Source: CAZRWD01 sp964603785 (GTDB taxonomy: Bacteria > Fermentibacterota > Fermentibacteria > Fermentibacterales > Fermentibacteraceae). Taken from it: a stretch of 64,000 nucleotides of DNA. The position numbers and the translations under genes were made by a program. Within the stretch, counting starts at the first letter, position 1. Each line of letters opens with the position of its first letter. This document shows, one piece after another, positions 18,753 through 26,613 of the stretch. The notes beneath the pieces are model-generated. The model was given only the letters and a program-made list of their open reading frames with translations, did not search any database and had not been told where the DNA came from. The DNA lies in assembly GCA_964603785.1 (NCBI GenBank), contig CAZRWD010000011.1, positions 1-64,000 on the forward strand, given 5' to 3'.

Positions 18753-20135
18753 CTACGTCATGCTTCCGAACGTCCGCGGCCAGGGCAGGACGTCTCTGAT
18801 GTTCCTAACGCCCGAGAGGTACATGAGCATCCTCTCGAATCCGAGGCCGAAGCCCGAATGGGGCGCGCTCCCCCATCTCCTCGTGTCGAGATACCACGAA
18901 TAGCCCGCGAGGTCCAGCCCGAGCTCGCGGGCCCTCTTCTCGAGGACCTCGAGGCGCTCCTCCCTCTGGCTCCCGCCGACTATCTCCCCGACCTCCGGGA
19001 CGAGGAGATCGCAGCACGCAACCGTCTTCCCGTCGTCGTTGACCCTCATGTAGAAGGGCTTGAAGCACGCCGGGTAATCCGTGACGAAGACGGGTCTCCT
19101 GAACACCTCGTCCGCCAGCATGCGCTCGTGCTCGGCCGTGGGGGGCGAGCCCCACTCCAGCGGTGCGACCCGGCCGCGGCCCTCCCGCCCCAGGATCTCG
19201 ACCGCCTCCGTGTATGTGACCCTCGCGAAATCCCCCCCGAGGAGGGATTCGTACCTGCCCTCCAGGCCAGGCTCGACCCACTTCCCGAGGAACTCGAGCT
19301 CATCCGGGCAGGACCGCCCGACGGTCGACGCCATGTGCTTCACGAAGGCTTCTATCAGGGCGATGTCGTCGTCCAGGTCGCAGAACGCCATCTCAGGCTC
19401 GATCATCCAGAACTCCGCGGCATGGATTCGCGTGTCGGAGGGATCGGCCCTGAAGGCGGGTCCGAATGTGTAGACCCCTCCGAGGCCGAGGGCGAGCGGC
19501 TCCGCCTCGAGCTGCGCGCTCACGGACAGGAAGGCCCTGCGCCTGAAGAAGTCTGCGGTGAAGTCGACGCCGTCCGGGCCTGTCGGCACCCTGTCCAGCG
19601 GCAGGGTGGTCACCTGGAAGGTCTCTCCCGCACCTTCGCAGTCGCTGGCGGTCAGAAGCGGCGGGTGCACGTAAAGGAAGCCCCTGGAGTCGAAGAACTC
19701 GTGAACCGCCATCGCCAGCCTGTGCCTCATCCGGAAGATCGCCGAGAACGTGCCCGTCCTCGGTCGCAGCTGCGGGATCGTCCGCAGGAACTCCATGCTG
19801 TGGCGCTTCGGCTGGAGGGGGTAGGAGGGGTCGACCGGGCCGATCACCGCCACCCCGGAGGCCCTCAGGTCCCTGTCCTGCCCCGTTCCGCCGGACTCCT
19901 CGACGGTGCCGGCCACCATGATGCAGGCACCCGGCGCGATGCCGGACAGCGTCTCCCCCGGGAAGGCGGACCTGTCGAAGACGACCTGGAGATTCGCGAA
20001 GCAGGAGCCGTCGTTCACGGTGGCGAAGGCCACCGAACTGGAGGTCCGGCTGTTGCGGACCCAGCCGTACACCGTGACGGATTCGCCGGTCGGAACGGTT
20101 TCCAGCACATCACGGACCGTGGTTCTCGCGATCAT
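18753..20135 (-). CDS. asnS: asparaginyl-tRNA synthetase
   Basis: Charges tRNA-Asn. 460 residues, the usual AsnRS size. The N-terminal OB fold contains VYGWVRNSR; class II motif 2 lies around PAFRADPSDTRIHAAEFWMIEPEMAF; motif 3 is FGLGFERMLMYLSGVRNIRD, followed by PWPRT. The SDCEGAGETFQVTT stretch is typical of AsnRS rather than AspRS. ATG 20135 with GGAGG (spacing 8). The upstream in-frame extension is rejected because it lacks family similarity. 34 nt separate it from the PFOR gene downstream, so the two may share a transcript. Confidence 0.95.
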   Translation of the reverse strand: MIARTTVRDVLETVPTGESVTVYGWVRNSRTSSSVAFATVNDGSCFANLQVVFDRSAFPGETLSGIAPGACIMVAGTVEESGGTGQDRDLRASGVAVIGPVDPSYPLQPKRHSMEFLRTIPQLRPRTGTFSAIFRMRHRLAMAVHEFFDSRGFLYVHPPLLTASDCEGAGETFQVTTLPLDRVPTGPDGVDFTADFFRRRAFLSVSAQLEAEPLALGLGGVYTFGPAFRADPSDTRIHAAEFWMIEPEMAFCDLDDDIALIEAFVKHMASTVGRSCPDELEFLGKWVEPGLEGRYESLLGGDFARVTYTEAVEILGREGRGRVAPLEWGSPPTAEHERMLADEVFRRPVFVTDYPACFKPFYMRVNDDGKTVACCDLLVPEVGEIVGGSQREERLEVLEKRARELGLDLAGYSWYLDTRRWGSAPHSGFGLGFERMLMYLSGVRNIRDVLPWPRTFGSMT

Positions 20136-20297
20136 GGGGACACCCTCCTGCAGGGACACGGGCAAGAACATCGACAATAATACTGGAGCGCGAAGGGTCG
20201 TGAGTAGGGGAGGCCTCCGACGGCCTGCCCGTCCGCGGGTCTCCGCGCCGGGCTCACGGAGGCTGCCCGTCCCATCCGCAGGAGGGTTTCGACAGGC

Positions 20298-21140
20298 ATG
20301 ACCACGATCCGTTCCGAGAGCGCACCGATCGGTCCGGACGGGGGCGAGGGCGGGACGTTCTCCCCGGAGGACTGCTTCTTCTACCATACGATGGACCTCC
20401 CCGGCATCGGCCTCGTCCGCGGCCACTGGGACCTGAGGGGACGCGAGAGGGCCTATCTCGGGGGAGTGGACTTCTCCGGCAGGACGGTCCTCGAGGTGGG
20501 AACCGCGAGCGGACACCTCTGCTTCGCGATGGAGGCCATGGGAGCCCGGGTGACCGCCTTCGACCTCTCGGACGAGCAGGACTGGGACATCGTGCCCTAC
20601 GCGGGATGCGACACCGGTGCCGACTCCGCCGAGCGCAGGAGCCACATCAGGCTTCTGAACAACGGATTCCTGGCGGCCAGGAAGGCCCTCGGATCCCGGG
20701 CCGATATCGTCTACGGAAGCGTGTACGACATCCCCGACGACATCGGCCGCTTCGACATCTGCACCTTCGGGTGCATACTCCTTCACCTGCGCGATCCCTT
20801 CAGGGCCATGCAGCTCGCGGTGGCGCACGTCGACGGCGCGGTCATAGTCACGGACGTCGCCCCGAGGTTCCCGCTGCTCGTGCGCGCGGGCGAGATGCTC
20901 TCGGGCTGCGGGGCGGCCCGCTTCATGCCCGATCCGGTCATGGAGCGGCCCGTCGACACGTGGTGGAGCCTCACGCCCCGCCTCGTCTCCCAGTTCCTTG
21001 GTGTTCTCGGGTTCCCGCGCACCGTCACCACATATCACAGGCAGCTCTACATGGGCCGACCGGTAAGGCTGTTCACGGTAGTGGGCAGGAAGGCGGCCGT
21101 GGATCCCGGCCCGGCCGGAAGGCGACCGGGTGCCCGCTGA
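20298..21140 (+). CDS. class I SAM-dependent methyltransferase
   Basis: 280 residues. The SAM-binding motif I is VLEVGTASGH (64-73), followed by an acidic strand end in VTAFDLSDEQ. A later FDICTFGCILLHLRDP block is motif II/III. The aromatic DLPGIGLVRGHWDLRG start recalls CmoB-like and DUF1698 enzymes, but no specific family is certain. Substrate unknown. It is the first gene of a short rightward cluster; the next gene begins within its last codons. Confidence 0.82.
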   Translation: MTTIRSESAPIGPDGGEGGTFSPEDCFFYHTMDLPGIGLVRGHWDLRGRERAYLGGVDFSGRTVLEVGTASGHLCFAMEAMGARVTAFDLSDEQDWDIVPYAGCDTGADSAERRSHIRLLNNGFLAARKALGSRADIVYGSVYDIPDDIGRFDICTFGCILLHLRDPFRAMQLAVAHVDGAVIVTDVAPRFPLLVRAGEMLSGCGAARFMPDPVMERPVDTWWSLTPRLVSQFLGVLGFPRTVTTYHRQLYMGRPVRLFTVVGRKAAVDPGPAGRRPGAR

Positions 21141-21516
21141 CCCCTCTCGCGGCTCGATCCTTCACCGCCTGACCGCGAAGGCCGTCCTCTCCGGTCTCGT
21201 CCTGACCGCTGGCACCATGCTGTTCGAGGGGAGGGAGTACGTCCACGCCTCCGTCTGGGATCCGTCGGTGCCCCTCCACGAGAGCACATGCGTGAGGGTC
21301 GCGACATGGGGACGGCCCGTGCGCTTCCTTCGGGACCGCCCCTTCGAGGGGAGGACGGGCGCTCCCGAGGCCGGCGACCGGATCAACGGGGCGGCCCTCC
21401 TCTTCGACACCGGCTTCTGGATATCGGTATCGACGGTTGTTCTCCTGATCGTCCGGGCGGCTGCCGGAATTCTCCGCCGCAGGGTCCGCGAGGGTCGGGC
21501 GGCCGGCCCGGTGTGA
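21130..21516 (+). CDS. hypothetical small membrane protein
   Basis: 128 residues with a hydrophobic segment near 13-30 and another near 92-112, separated by a soluble loop of about 60 residues. Both predicted ends are basic. GTG start at 21130 overlaps the methyltransferase stop by 11 nt, suggesting coupling. No recognised domain. Confidence 0.55.
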   Translation: MPADPSRGSILHRLTAKAVLSGLVLTAGTMLFEGREYVHASVWDPSVPLHESTCVRVATWGRPVRFLRDRPFEGRTGAPEAGDRINGAALLFDTGFWISVSTVVLLIVRAAAGILRRRVREGRAAGPV

Positions 21517-21550
21517 GCATCCGGGCTGACGACACAAGGGAGGGGGAGTG

Positions 21551-22057
21551 ATGGACTGCAGGGTGACCCTCGAACAGTATGCCCGGTTGTGTGCACGCAT
21601 GGCCGATACCGGCGGCGACGTCTCCAGGGAGCACGCCGTCGCGGAGGCGGACGGAGTGTCGGCCGGGGACTGGGATCTGGCCAAGGAGTATTATACGAAG
21701 AAGATGCAGGATCCGTCGGACATGGGCAGGACTGCGATGGCGTTCATGCCGCTCTACCAGGCGGAACAGGCGGCCATGAGGGGCGGCGCCGAGCCCGGCT
21801 CCCTCGAGACCTATGCCAGGGTGCACGCGGAGATGGCCTACAGGAAGGACCCGGCCGATCCGGGCAGGAAGATCGACTTCAACATAGTGCTCGCCGAGAA
21901 CGGCTTCAGCCAGCCCGCGTGGCTCGAGATGGAGGGGTACTGGACCCCCCGTGTCGCGATGGACTCGGACCCGAGGTTCGATCCGGCGCTGGCGGCCAGG
22001 TTCGCGGAACTGATACAGAAGGAGGCCGACAGGGTTCTCGGGATATCGAGGGAGTGA
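21551..22057 (+). CDS. hypothetical soluble protein
   Basis: 168 residues, largely alpha-helical by composition, with no signal or membrane segment. It has the phrases EQYARLCARMA near the start and YYTKKMQD near 50. It does not match a family I know with confidence. ATG 21551 has an excellent SD (GGGAGGGGG). The radical SAM/SPASM gene follows 150 nt downstream behind its own promoter, so a functional link is only positional. Confidence 0.7.
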   Translation: MDCRVTLEQYARLCARMADTGGDVSREHAVAEADGVSAGDWDLAKEYYTKKMQDPSDMGRTAMAFMPLYQAEQAAMRGGAEPGSLETYARVHAEMAYRKDPADPGRKIDFNIVLAENGFSQPAWLEMEGYWTPRVAMDSDPRFDPALAARFAELIQKEADRVLGISRE

Positions 22058-22106
22058 CTTCCACCTGATCGTGACTGCAGGAGACAGGCGTGAGCCGGTC
22101 CCGCTC

Positions 22107-22135
22107 TTGAAACTGCCAACCCCCGGGAGTATTGT
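22107..22135 (+). promoter_or_regulatory. sigma-70-like promoter of the second radical SAM gene
   Basis: TTGAAA (22107-22112), a 17-nt spacer and TATTGT (22130-22135). The predicted transcript starts near 22142 and carries a 50-nt GC-rich leader before the 12-codon ORF. Confidence 0.65.
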
Positions 22136-22191
22136 TGCCCCTGCCCCTGGGGGGCGCGGGCGATCGGATCCGAACCCGGAGGTCGAATCCC

Positions 22192-22230
22192 ATGAAGCAG
22201 GAGACGTCGGTTGGCAGCCCCGGCCGATAG
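22192..22230 (+). CDS. 12-codon leader ORF before radical SAM gene
   Basis: ATG 22192 follows GGAGG with an 8-nt spacer and encodes MKQETSVGSPGR, then TAG. The radical SAM start (TTG 22211) lies inside it in another frame. It could be a translational leader that couples initiation of the weak TTG start, or simply the SD-adjacent false start. Its product is very short for a substrate peptide. Confidence 0.35.
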   Translation: MKQETSVGSPGR

Positions 22231-23341
22231 CGCGGTCTTCACGGGCGGCAGGGTCGAGCTGCAGCTCCTCACCACGCTGAGGTGCAACCTCAGGTGCAGC
22301 TACTGCTGCCTCGGCGTGGGCGAGGTCCTCGACTCCCAGAAGAACGCCACCTACACGGCAGGGCAGCTGGAGAGGTTCATAGAGACCCACCTGGGCGGCC
22401 GCGAGGTGTACATCACCCTCTACGGCGGCGAGCCCCTCATGAACACGGAGTTCGGCCTGGAGCTCATGGACCGCTTCCCCAACATCCGGTTCAACCTGCA
22501 GACGAACGGCACCCTCCTCGCCGGTCTGCCCGACAGGTTCCTCGGGAGGCTGTCGAACATGATGGTCTCGGTCGACGGCGGCGAGAAGGTCACGGACGCC
22601 TATCGCGGCAGGGGTGTGTACGGGAGGGTCATCGAGAACGTCGAAACCGTCCGTGGCAGGATGCCCGGCACGATGACGGCGCGGGTCACGTGGTGGAGCG
22701 GGGAGACCACCTTCGATGACATCGACGGTCTGCTCGAGCACTTCGACTATGTCTACTTCCAGTTCGCCCAGGACGAGGGAGCCAACACGCCGGCGGCCGT
22801 CGAGGCGAAGAAGGCCGTCCTGTCGGGTCTCGTCGAGCGGTTCTTCGGCGGGGACGACCTCTATCCCGTTGTGCCGATAATGGGGATAGTCAGGAACAAG
22901 GCGGTTCCCTGGAGGATCAACGAGCTCTCGGGCGGCATGACGCAGTGCAGGGTTTCCACCAACCTGCTCAACGTGATGCCCGACGGGAAGATATATCCCT
23001 GTCCCGACATGCTCTACGCGAACGAGCTGCTCCAGGGCGACGTGGTCGCCAACTGGGTGGTCAGGAGCCCTCTCCAGCCCCACCCCGACATGCCCTGCCG
23101 CTCCTGTCCGGCCTGGCACTTCTGCCGCGGCAACTGCATGAAGAACCTGTATCTGGCCTATGTGAAGAAGGACGAGGAGTGGCGGACGACGGTCACCGAG
23201 CCCATCTGCGATCTCATCAGGTTCCTGGGCGAAGAGGTGGAGAGGCATGACCCCCAGGCATGGTTCGCACGGATGCCCCTGCATGTCCGCAGGAGGGTTT
23301 CCGATGCCGAGATCTACGAGTTCTGCGAGGTCATGCCCTGA
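22211..23341 (+). CDS. radical SAM/SPASM-domain protein
   Basis: 376 residues. The SAM cluster motif is Cys25, Cys29 and Cys32 (RCNLRCSYC), followed by LYGGEPL. The C-terminal SPASM region contains YPCPDM near 264, CRSCPAWHFCRGNC near 296-309 and a final PICDL Cys near 333, the pattern of anSME, PqqE and peptide-maturase enzymes with two auxiliary clusters. TTG 22211 has AGGAG eight bases upstream; no better start lies downstream before the catalytic motif. Likely acts on a Cys- or Ser-containing peptide or protein; no obvious precursor peptide is next to it. Confidence 0.88.
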   Translation: MAAPADSAVFTGGRVELQLLTTLRCNLRCSYCCLGVGEVLDSQKNATYTAGQLERFIETHLGGREVYITLYGGEPLMNTEFGLELMDRFPNIRFNLQTNGTLLAGLPDRFLGRLSNMMVSVDGGEKVTDAYRGRGVYGRVIENVETVRGRMPGTMTARVTWWSGETTFDDIDGLLEHFDYVYFQFAQDEGANTPAAVEAKKAVLSGLVERFFGGDDLYPVVPIMGIVRNKAVPWRINELSGGMTQCRVSTNLLNVMPDGKIYPCPDMLYANELLQGDVVANWVVRSPLQPHPDMPCRSCPAWHFCRGNCMKNLYLAYVKKDEEWRTTVTEPICDLIRFLGEEVERHDPQAWFARMPLHVRRRVSDAEIYEFCEVMP

Positions 23342-23439
23342 ATGGATGAGCGTCGCCGGATGACGGTCATGCGGCCCGTCCCGCCCGGTCGGATGGATCT
23401 TCGTCGCGGGCGTGTGGACGGGCGGGAGGACGGTGCGGA

Positions 23440-23646
23440 ATGGGTCTGTTCAGGGCGAAGGTGTGGACACCCCTCGACATCGCCGGGCTCAAGGTCTTCT
23501 GCATCCTGGCAGGGATGATCGCGGGAGCCCATCTCGAGGCGTTCACCAGGCGGAACCTCTGGATCATCGCAGTCGTCGCGGCTGCAGCCGGGATCAAGCC
23601 CGCCCTCTCCTACTTCTTCGGCAGGGACGGCGGCCGCCCGGCCTAG
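23440..23646 (+). CDS. hypothetical two-segment membrane protein
   Basis: 68 residues with a hydrophobic stretch at about 14-30 and another at about 40-57, both short. The N- and C-termini are basic. ATG 23440 follows a weakly placed GGGAGGA. Its stop overlaps the 3' end of the convergent radical SAM gene. No known family. Confidence 0.5.
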   Translation: MGLFRAKVWTPLDIAGLKVFCILAGMIAGAHLEAFTRRNLWIIAVVAAAAGIKPALSYFFGRDGGRPA

Positions 23647-24545
23647 GGGTCGCCCCGGTCCGGCGACGCCCGTCCCGCCCCCGGCGCATCCCCCGCGTCC
23701 TCCCCTGGCACCGCGCGGGAGAGGAACCTCCCGGAGACGCGCGACACGAGCCTGTGGACGACGATGCCAGGCCTCAGGGCCCTGACGAACGCACCTGCCC
23801 ACGAGGCGTACTCCTCCGCATCCGGAAGCGTGATCCTGCCCGCCCTGAGATCGTCCTCCATGGGGGTGCCCGCGAGTATCTTCAGATCGTGCACCTTCAC
23901 GCCCCAGCAGCCCGTGGCGTTGACGAACCCCGCGGTGTGCAGGAAGTCCCCGACCGTCTCTCCCGGTAGCCCCAGGATGACGTGGAGCACCACCATGATC
24001 CCCCGCGAGCGGAGCCTGCGGGCGGCATCCTCGACCGCAGCGGCGTCATGTCCCCGGTTGACGGCCTCCAGGGTGGAGTCGCGCGCCGTCTGGAGGCCCA
24101 GCTCCACCCACAGCATGTGTCTGCCTGCAACCTCCCCGAGCATGTCGAGCATCGCCTCGGGAAGGCAGTCGGGCCTCGTGCAGAGCGACAGCCCGACGAC
24201 GCCGGGGCAGCCGGCGGCCTCGGCGAGCATGGGCTCGAGTTCCTCCGGCCTGCAGTTGGTGGGGGTTCCGTCCTGGAAGTAGGGGATGAACATCCGGGCT
24301 CCGTACCTCCGCGAGACCACCCGGGCTCCCGCCTCGAACTGCTCCCGCACCGGCATTCCCGGCCGGATGCCGGGCGGTAGGAACGCATCCGGCCTGCAGA
24401 AGGTGCACCCGCCGCGTCCGCCGGCCATCCTCCCCGGACAGGGGAAGCCCGCCGCCAGGCCGACCTTCCTGACCGGCCCGCCGAAGCGCTCCTGCAGCCA
24501 GTCGGCCAGTTTGCAGTATGTTATCCCTTGCAGCAGTTCCGAAAT
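23643..24545 (-). CDS. YhcC-type (TIGR01212-like) radical SAM protein
   Basis: About 300 residues. The family hallmark is the spaced cysteine set FPCPGRMAGGRGGCTFC, in place of the compact CxxxCxxC, with WLQERFGGPV just before it. LSLCTRPDCLP and the ELGLQTARDSTLEAVNRGHD block match this family of probable RNA- or protein-modifying enzymes. The start is uncertain: no ATG/GTG/TTG lies close to the conserved N-terminus. I give the ATT at 24545, preceded by GGATGGGACC; GTG 24614 without SD is the alternative. It is divergent from, and slightly overlaps, the NAT-like gene. Confidence 0.85.
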   Translation of the reverse strand: MSELLQGITYCKLADWLQERFGGPVRKVGLAAGFPCPGRMAGGRGGCTFCRPDAFLPPGIRPGMPVREQFEAGARVVSRRYGARMFIPYFQDGTPTNCRPEELEPMLAEAAGCPGVVGLSLCTRPDCLPEAMLDMLGEVAGRHMLWVELGLQTARDSTLEAVNRGHDAAAVEDAARRLRSRGIMVVLHVILGLPGETVGDFLHTAGFVNATGCWGVKVHDLKILAGTPMEDDLRAGRITLPDAEEYASWAGAFVRALRPGIVVHRLVSRVSGRFLSRAVPGEDAGDAPGAGRASPDRGDP

Positions 24546-24572
24546 GGTCCCATCCCAACCGGGGAGGCCGGA

Positions 24573-25364
24573 CTGAAGAAACTCTCCCCCGCCGCGGGGG
24601 CATTCGTGGATCACTTCGGAGTGCGTCCCGGCGCGCCCTCGCGGAGCCTGCTCGAACATACCTGCTCCGCGTTCTCCGCGCTGCCCTGGGAGAACCTCAC
24701 GAAGATGCTCCGGAAGGCCTCCTCCGAACCCGGCCCCGGGAGGCTCCGCGACCCCCTCACGGTGATGGAGGACCATATCTCGAACGGGACGGGCGGGACA
24801 TGCTTCTCCCTCGTGGCGACTCTCGGGGAGATCCTTTCCTCTCTCGGCTTCGACGCGCGCCCGGTCATGGGGGACATGCGCCATGGCCGCGACATCCACT
24901 GCGCCCTCCTGGCCAGGATCGGGGAGGACCTCCTGCTGCTCGACCCGGGCTATCTCGTCGCGGAGCCGGTGACCCTCGGCCGGGCCCATGCCGTGTCAGT
25001 CGGCCCGTCGACGCTCGAATACAGGACTACCGGCGACGGGCGGGTCGAGATGGGCCTTCTCAGGGACGGCTCCTTCGACTGGAGGTGCACCCTGAGGCTG
25101 GACCGCCTCGCACCCGGGGTCTTCGAGGACCGATGGCTCGAGTCCTTCGACTCGCCGGGCATGAACGGCCTGCACCTCTCCAGGGTGTCACGGGGCGAGC
25201 GTCTCTACGCCCACGATGCGAACCTCCGCATCGAGGGCCGGGCCGGCGGGAGGAACCTGAAGATGAGGGATGACTGGGCCGGGATCGTCGCCGGGTCGTT
25301 CGGGGTGGACCGGCGTCTTGCCGAGAGCGCCCTCGAGGCCTGGAGGGGGCTGCGGGGCCGATGA
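24573..25364 (+). CDS. arylamine N-acetyltransferase-like protein
   Basis: About 263 residues of the NAT fold (Cys-His-Asp triad): Cys77 in GGTCFSL, His109 in DIHCALL and Asp124 in LLLDPGYL. PWENLTKML corresponds to the family's IPFENL start block. NATs move acyl groups from acyl-CoA to amines or act in biosynthesis. GGGGAGG (24561-24567) is spaced five bases from CTG 24573, so CTG is chosen; TTG 24528 (no SD) and GTG 24606 (weak SD) remain possible. The DUF4416 gene begins in an ATGA overlap at its end. Confidence 0.78.
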   Translation: MKKLSPAAGAFVDHFGVRPGAPSRSLLEHTCSAFSALPWENLTKMLRKASSEPGPGRLRDPLTVMEDHISNGTGGTCFSLVATLGEILSSLGFDARPVMGDMRHGRDIHCALLARIGEDLLLLDPGYLVAEPVTLGRAHAVSVGPSTLEYRTTGDGRVEMGLLRDGSFDWRCTLRLDRLAPGVFEDRWLESFDSPGMNGLHLSRVSRGERLYAHDANLRIEGRAGGRNLKMRDDWAGIVAGSFGVDRRLAESALEAWRGLRGR

Positions 25365-25912
25365 TCCCTCCGGAGCCCAGGGTGCTGAGGGTGGCGAGCA
25401 TCCTGGCGGGTCGCCCCGGGCGGTTCGAGAGGGCGGCCTCCGCGCTCGGGAGGCTCTTCGGCCCTGTCCTCCTTCGTGGCGGGCCCTATCCGTTCGACAT
25501 GTCGGCCTACTACGGGAGGGAGATGGGTCCGGGCCTCTTCAGGATCTGGCTGGCGTTCTCAGGTCCGGCCCGTCCGGAGGACCTGGCACGGTGGAAGACG
25601 GCCTGTGCATCCGTGGAGGACGCCATGAGGGAGCGCGGCGGGAGGACGGTGAACATCGACCCGGGCTACCTCGACCTCGGCAAGCTGGTGCTGGCCTCCT
25701 TCAAGGAGGCTCCGGACAAGATCTTCATGGGCTCCGGCGTGTGGGCGCACACCTGCATGCGATACAGGTTCGGCGGGTTCGAGGCCCCGGACCACAGCTT
25801 CCCGGATTTCGCGGACGGCAGGTTCGATCCCTTCCTGCGGGAAGCCAGGCTATGTTTGAAGAGGCTGCTGAGAACGGGCGGCATACCCGCCCGGGAGGGG
25901 GAGGGGTCTTGA
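25361..25912 (+). CDS. DUF4416-family protein
   Basis: 183 residues. Family phrases are YPFDMSAYYGREMG, the central NIDPGYLDLGKLVLAS and, later, RYRFGGFE and PDFADG. DUF4416 proteins are of unknown function and common in anaerobic and candidate-phylum genomes. ATG 25361 overlaps the NAT-like stop, and the next gene overlaps this one as TTGA, so all three form one operon. Confidence 0.85.
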   Translation: MIPPEPRVLRVASILAGRPGRFERAASALGRLFGPVLLRGGPYPFDMSAYYGREMGPGLFRIWLAFSGPARPEDLARWKTACASVEDAMRERGGRTVNIDPGYLDLGKLVLASFKEAPDKIFMGSGVWAHTCMRYRFGGFEAPDHSFPDFADGRFDPFLREARLCLKRLLRTGGIPAREGEGS

Positions 25913-26613
25913 GGATTGGTCTGCTTCCAGTCCTGTTCCTGGTCATCGGGGTCGGGGCGGATGTCCTGTTCCAGGACGACTTCGAGGACGGCTACGCGGA
26001 CGGATGGACGGAACTGCCGTCGTCGGGCGTTGACTACGAGGTCCTGGACGGGTGGTACCGGGTCTCCGGGAGCTTCCCGGAGCAGGTGCTCGGAGCCTCC
26101 CTCAACGGAGACCAGGGCGGCTCGATGAGCACCGCGGACTACTCCATACTCGTCCACGTCGAGGAGACCGAGGGCGACTTCGGCCTCCTGGCGCGCTTCT
26201 CGCCGTTCACCTACACCGGATATGTCGCGTATCTGAATCCCGTATACGACATCGCCGTCCTGGCCAGGCTGGACGGACCCTCCTCCGAACCCGAACCGCT
26301 GGGTGTCATGTACTACGACACCCAGCCCGGAGTGCCGTACTGGCTCAGGTTCGAGATCTCCGGGAGCCTTGCGGGCGTGAGGATCTGGACGGGATCTGTC
26401 GGTGACGAGCCAGGGGACTGGCTCCTGACCGCCGTCGACGCAACCTGGCAGCAGGCAGGAGCGGTCGGGCTGTATGCAGTCGACTCGCAGAGCGGCGGAA
26501 CCGCGGAGATCGACACGAGGTTCGACGACGTAACCGTGACCGACGACGTCACCCTCGAGCTCGACTCCGTCACATGGGCCTCGTTGAAGGCTGGTCCGGC
26601 CGGATCGCGCTAG
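25909..26613 (+). CDS. exported beta-sandwich (concanavalin/LamG-like) protein
   Basis: 234 residues. The signal peptide is MRIGLLPVLFLVIGVGADV, followed directly by FQDDFEDGYADGW, the opening typical of secreted jelly-roll domains. The rest is beta-rich with paired aromatic residues and a FDDVTVTDDV-like terminal strand. No catalytic residues or C-terminal sorting domain are visible. TTG start at 25909 overlaps the previous stop and has GGGGGAGGGG just upstream. Possibly a carbohydrate-binding or adhesive module. Confidence 0.75.
   Translation: MRIGLLPVLFLVIGVGADVLFQDDFEDGYADGWTELPSSGVDYEVLDGWYRVSGSFPEQVLGASLNGDQGGSMSTADYSILVHVEETEGDFGLLARFSPFTYTGYVAYLNPVYDIAVLARLDGPSSEPEPLGVMYYDTQPGVPYWLRFEISGSLAGVRIWTGSVGDEPGDWLLTAVDATWQQAGAVGLYAVDSQSGGTAEIDTRFDDVTVTDDVTLELDSVTWASLKAGPAGSR

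Noticed and set aside
20136..20297. Possible promoters in the gap between asnS and the methyltransferase gene.
   Set aside because: A TATTAT-like box exists on the minus strand (20182-20177), but no acceptable -35 at proper spacing on either strand.
22171..22205. Apparent tRNA T-arm (GGUCGAAUCC) before the second radical SAM gene.
   Set aside because: No acceptor, D or anticodon arm could be built around it; it coincides with an SD and a start codon.
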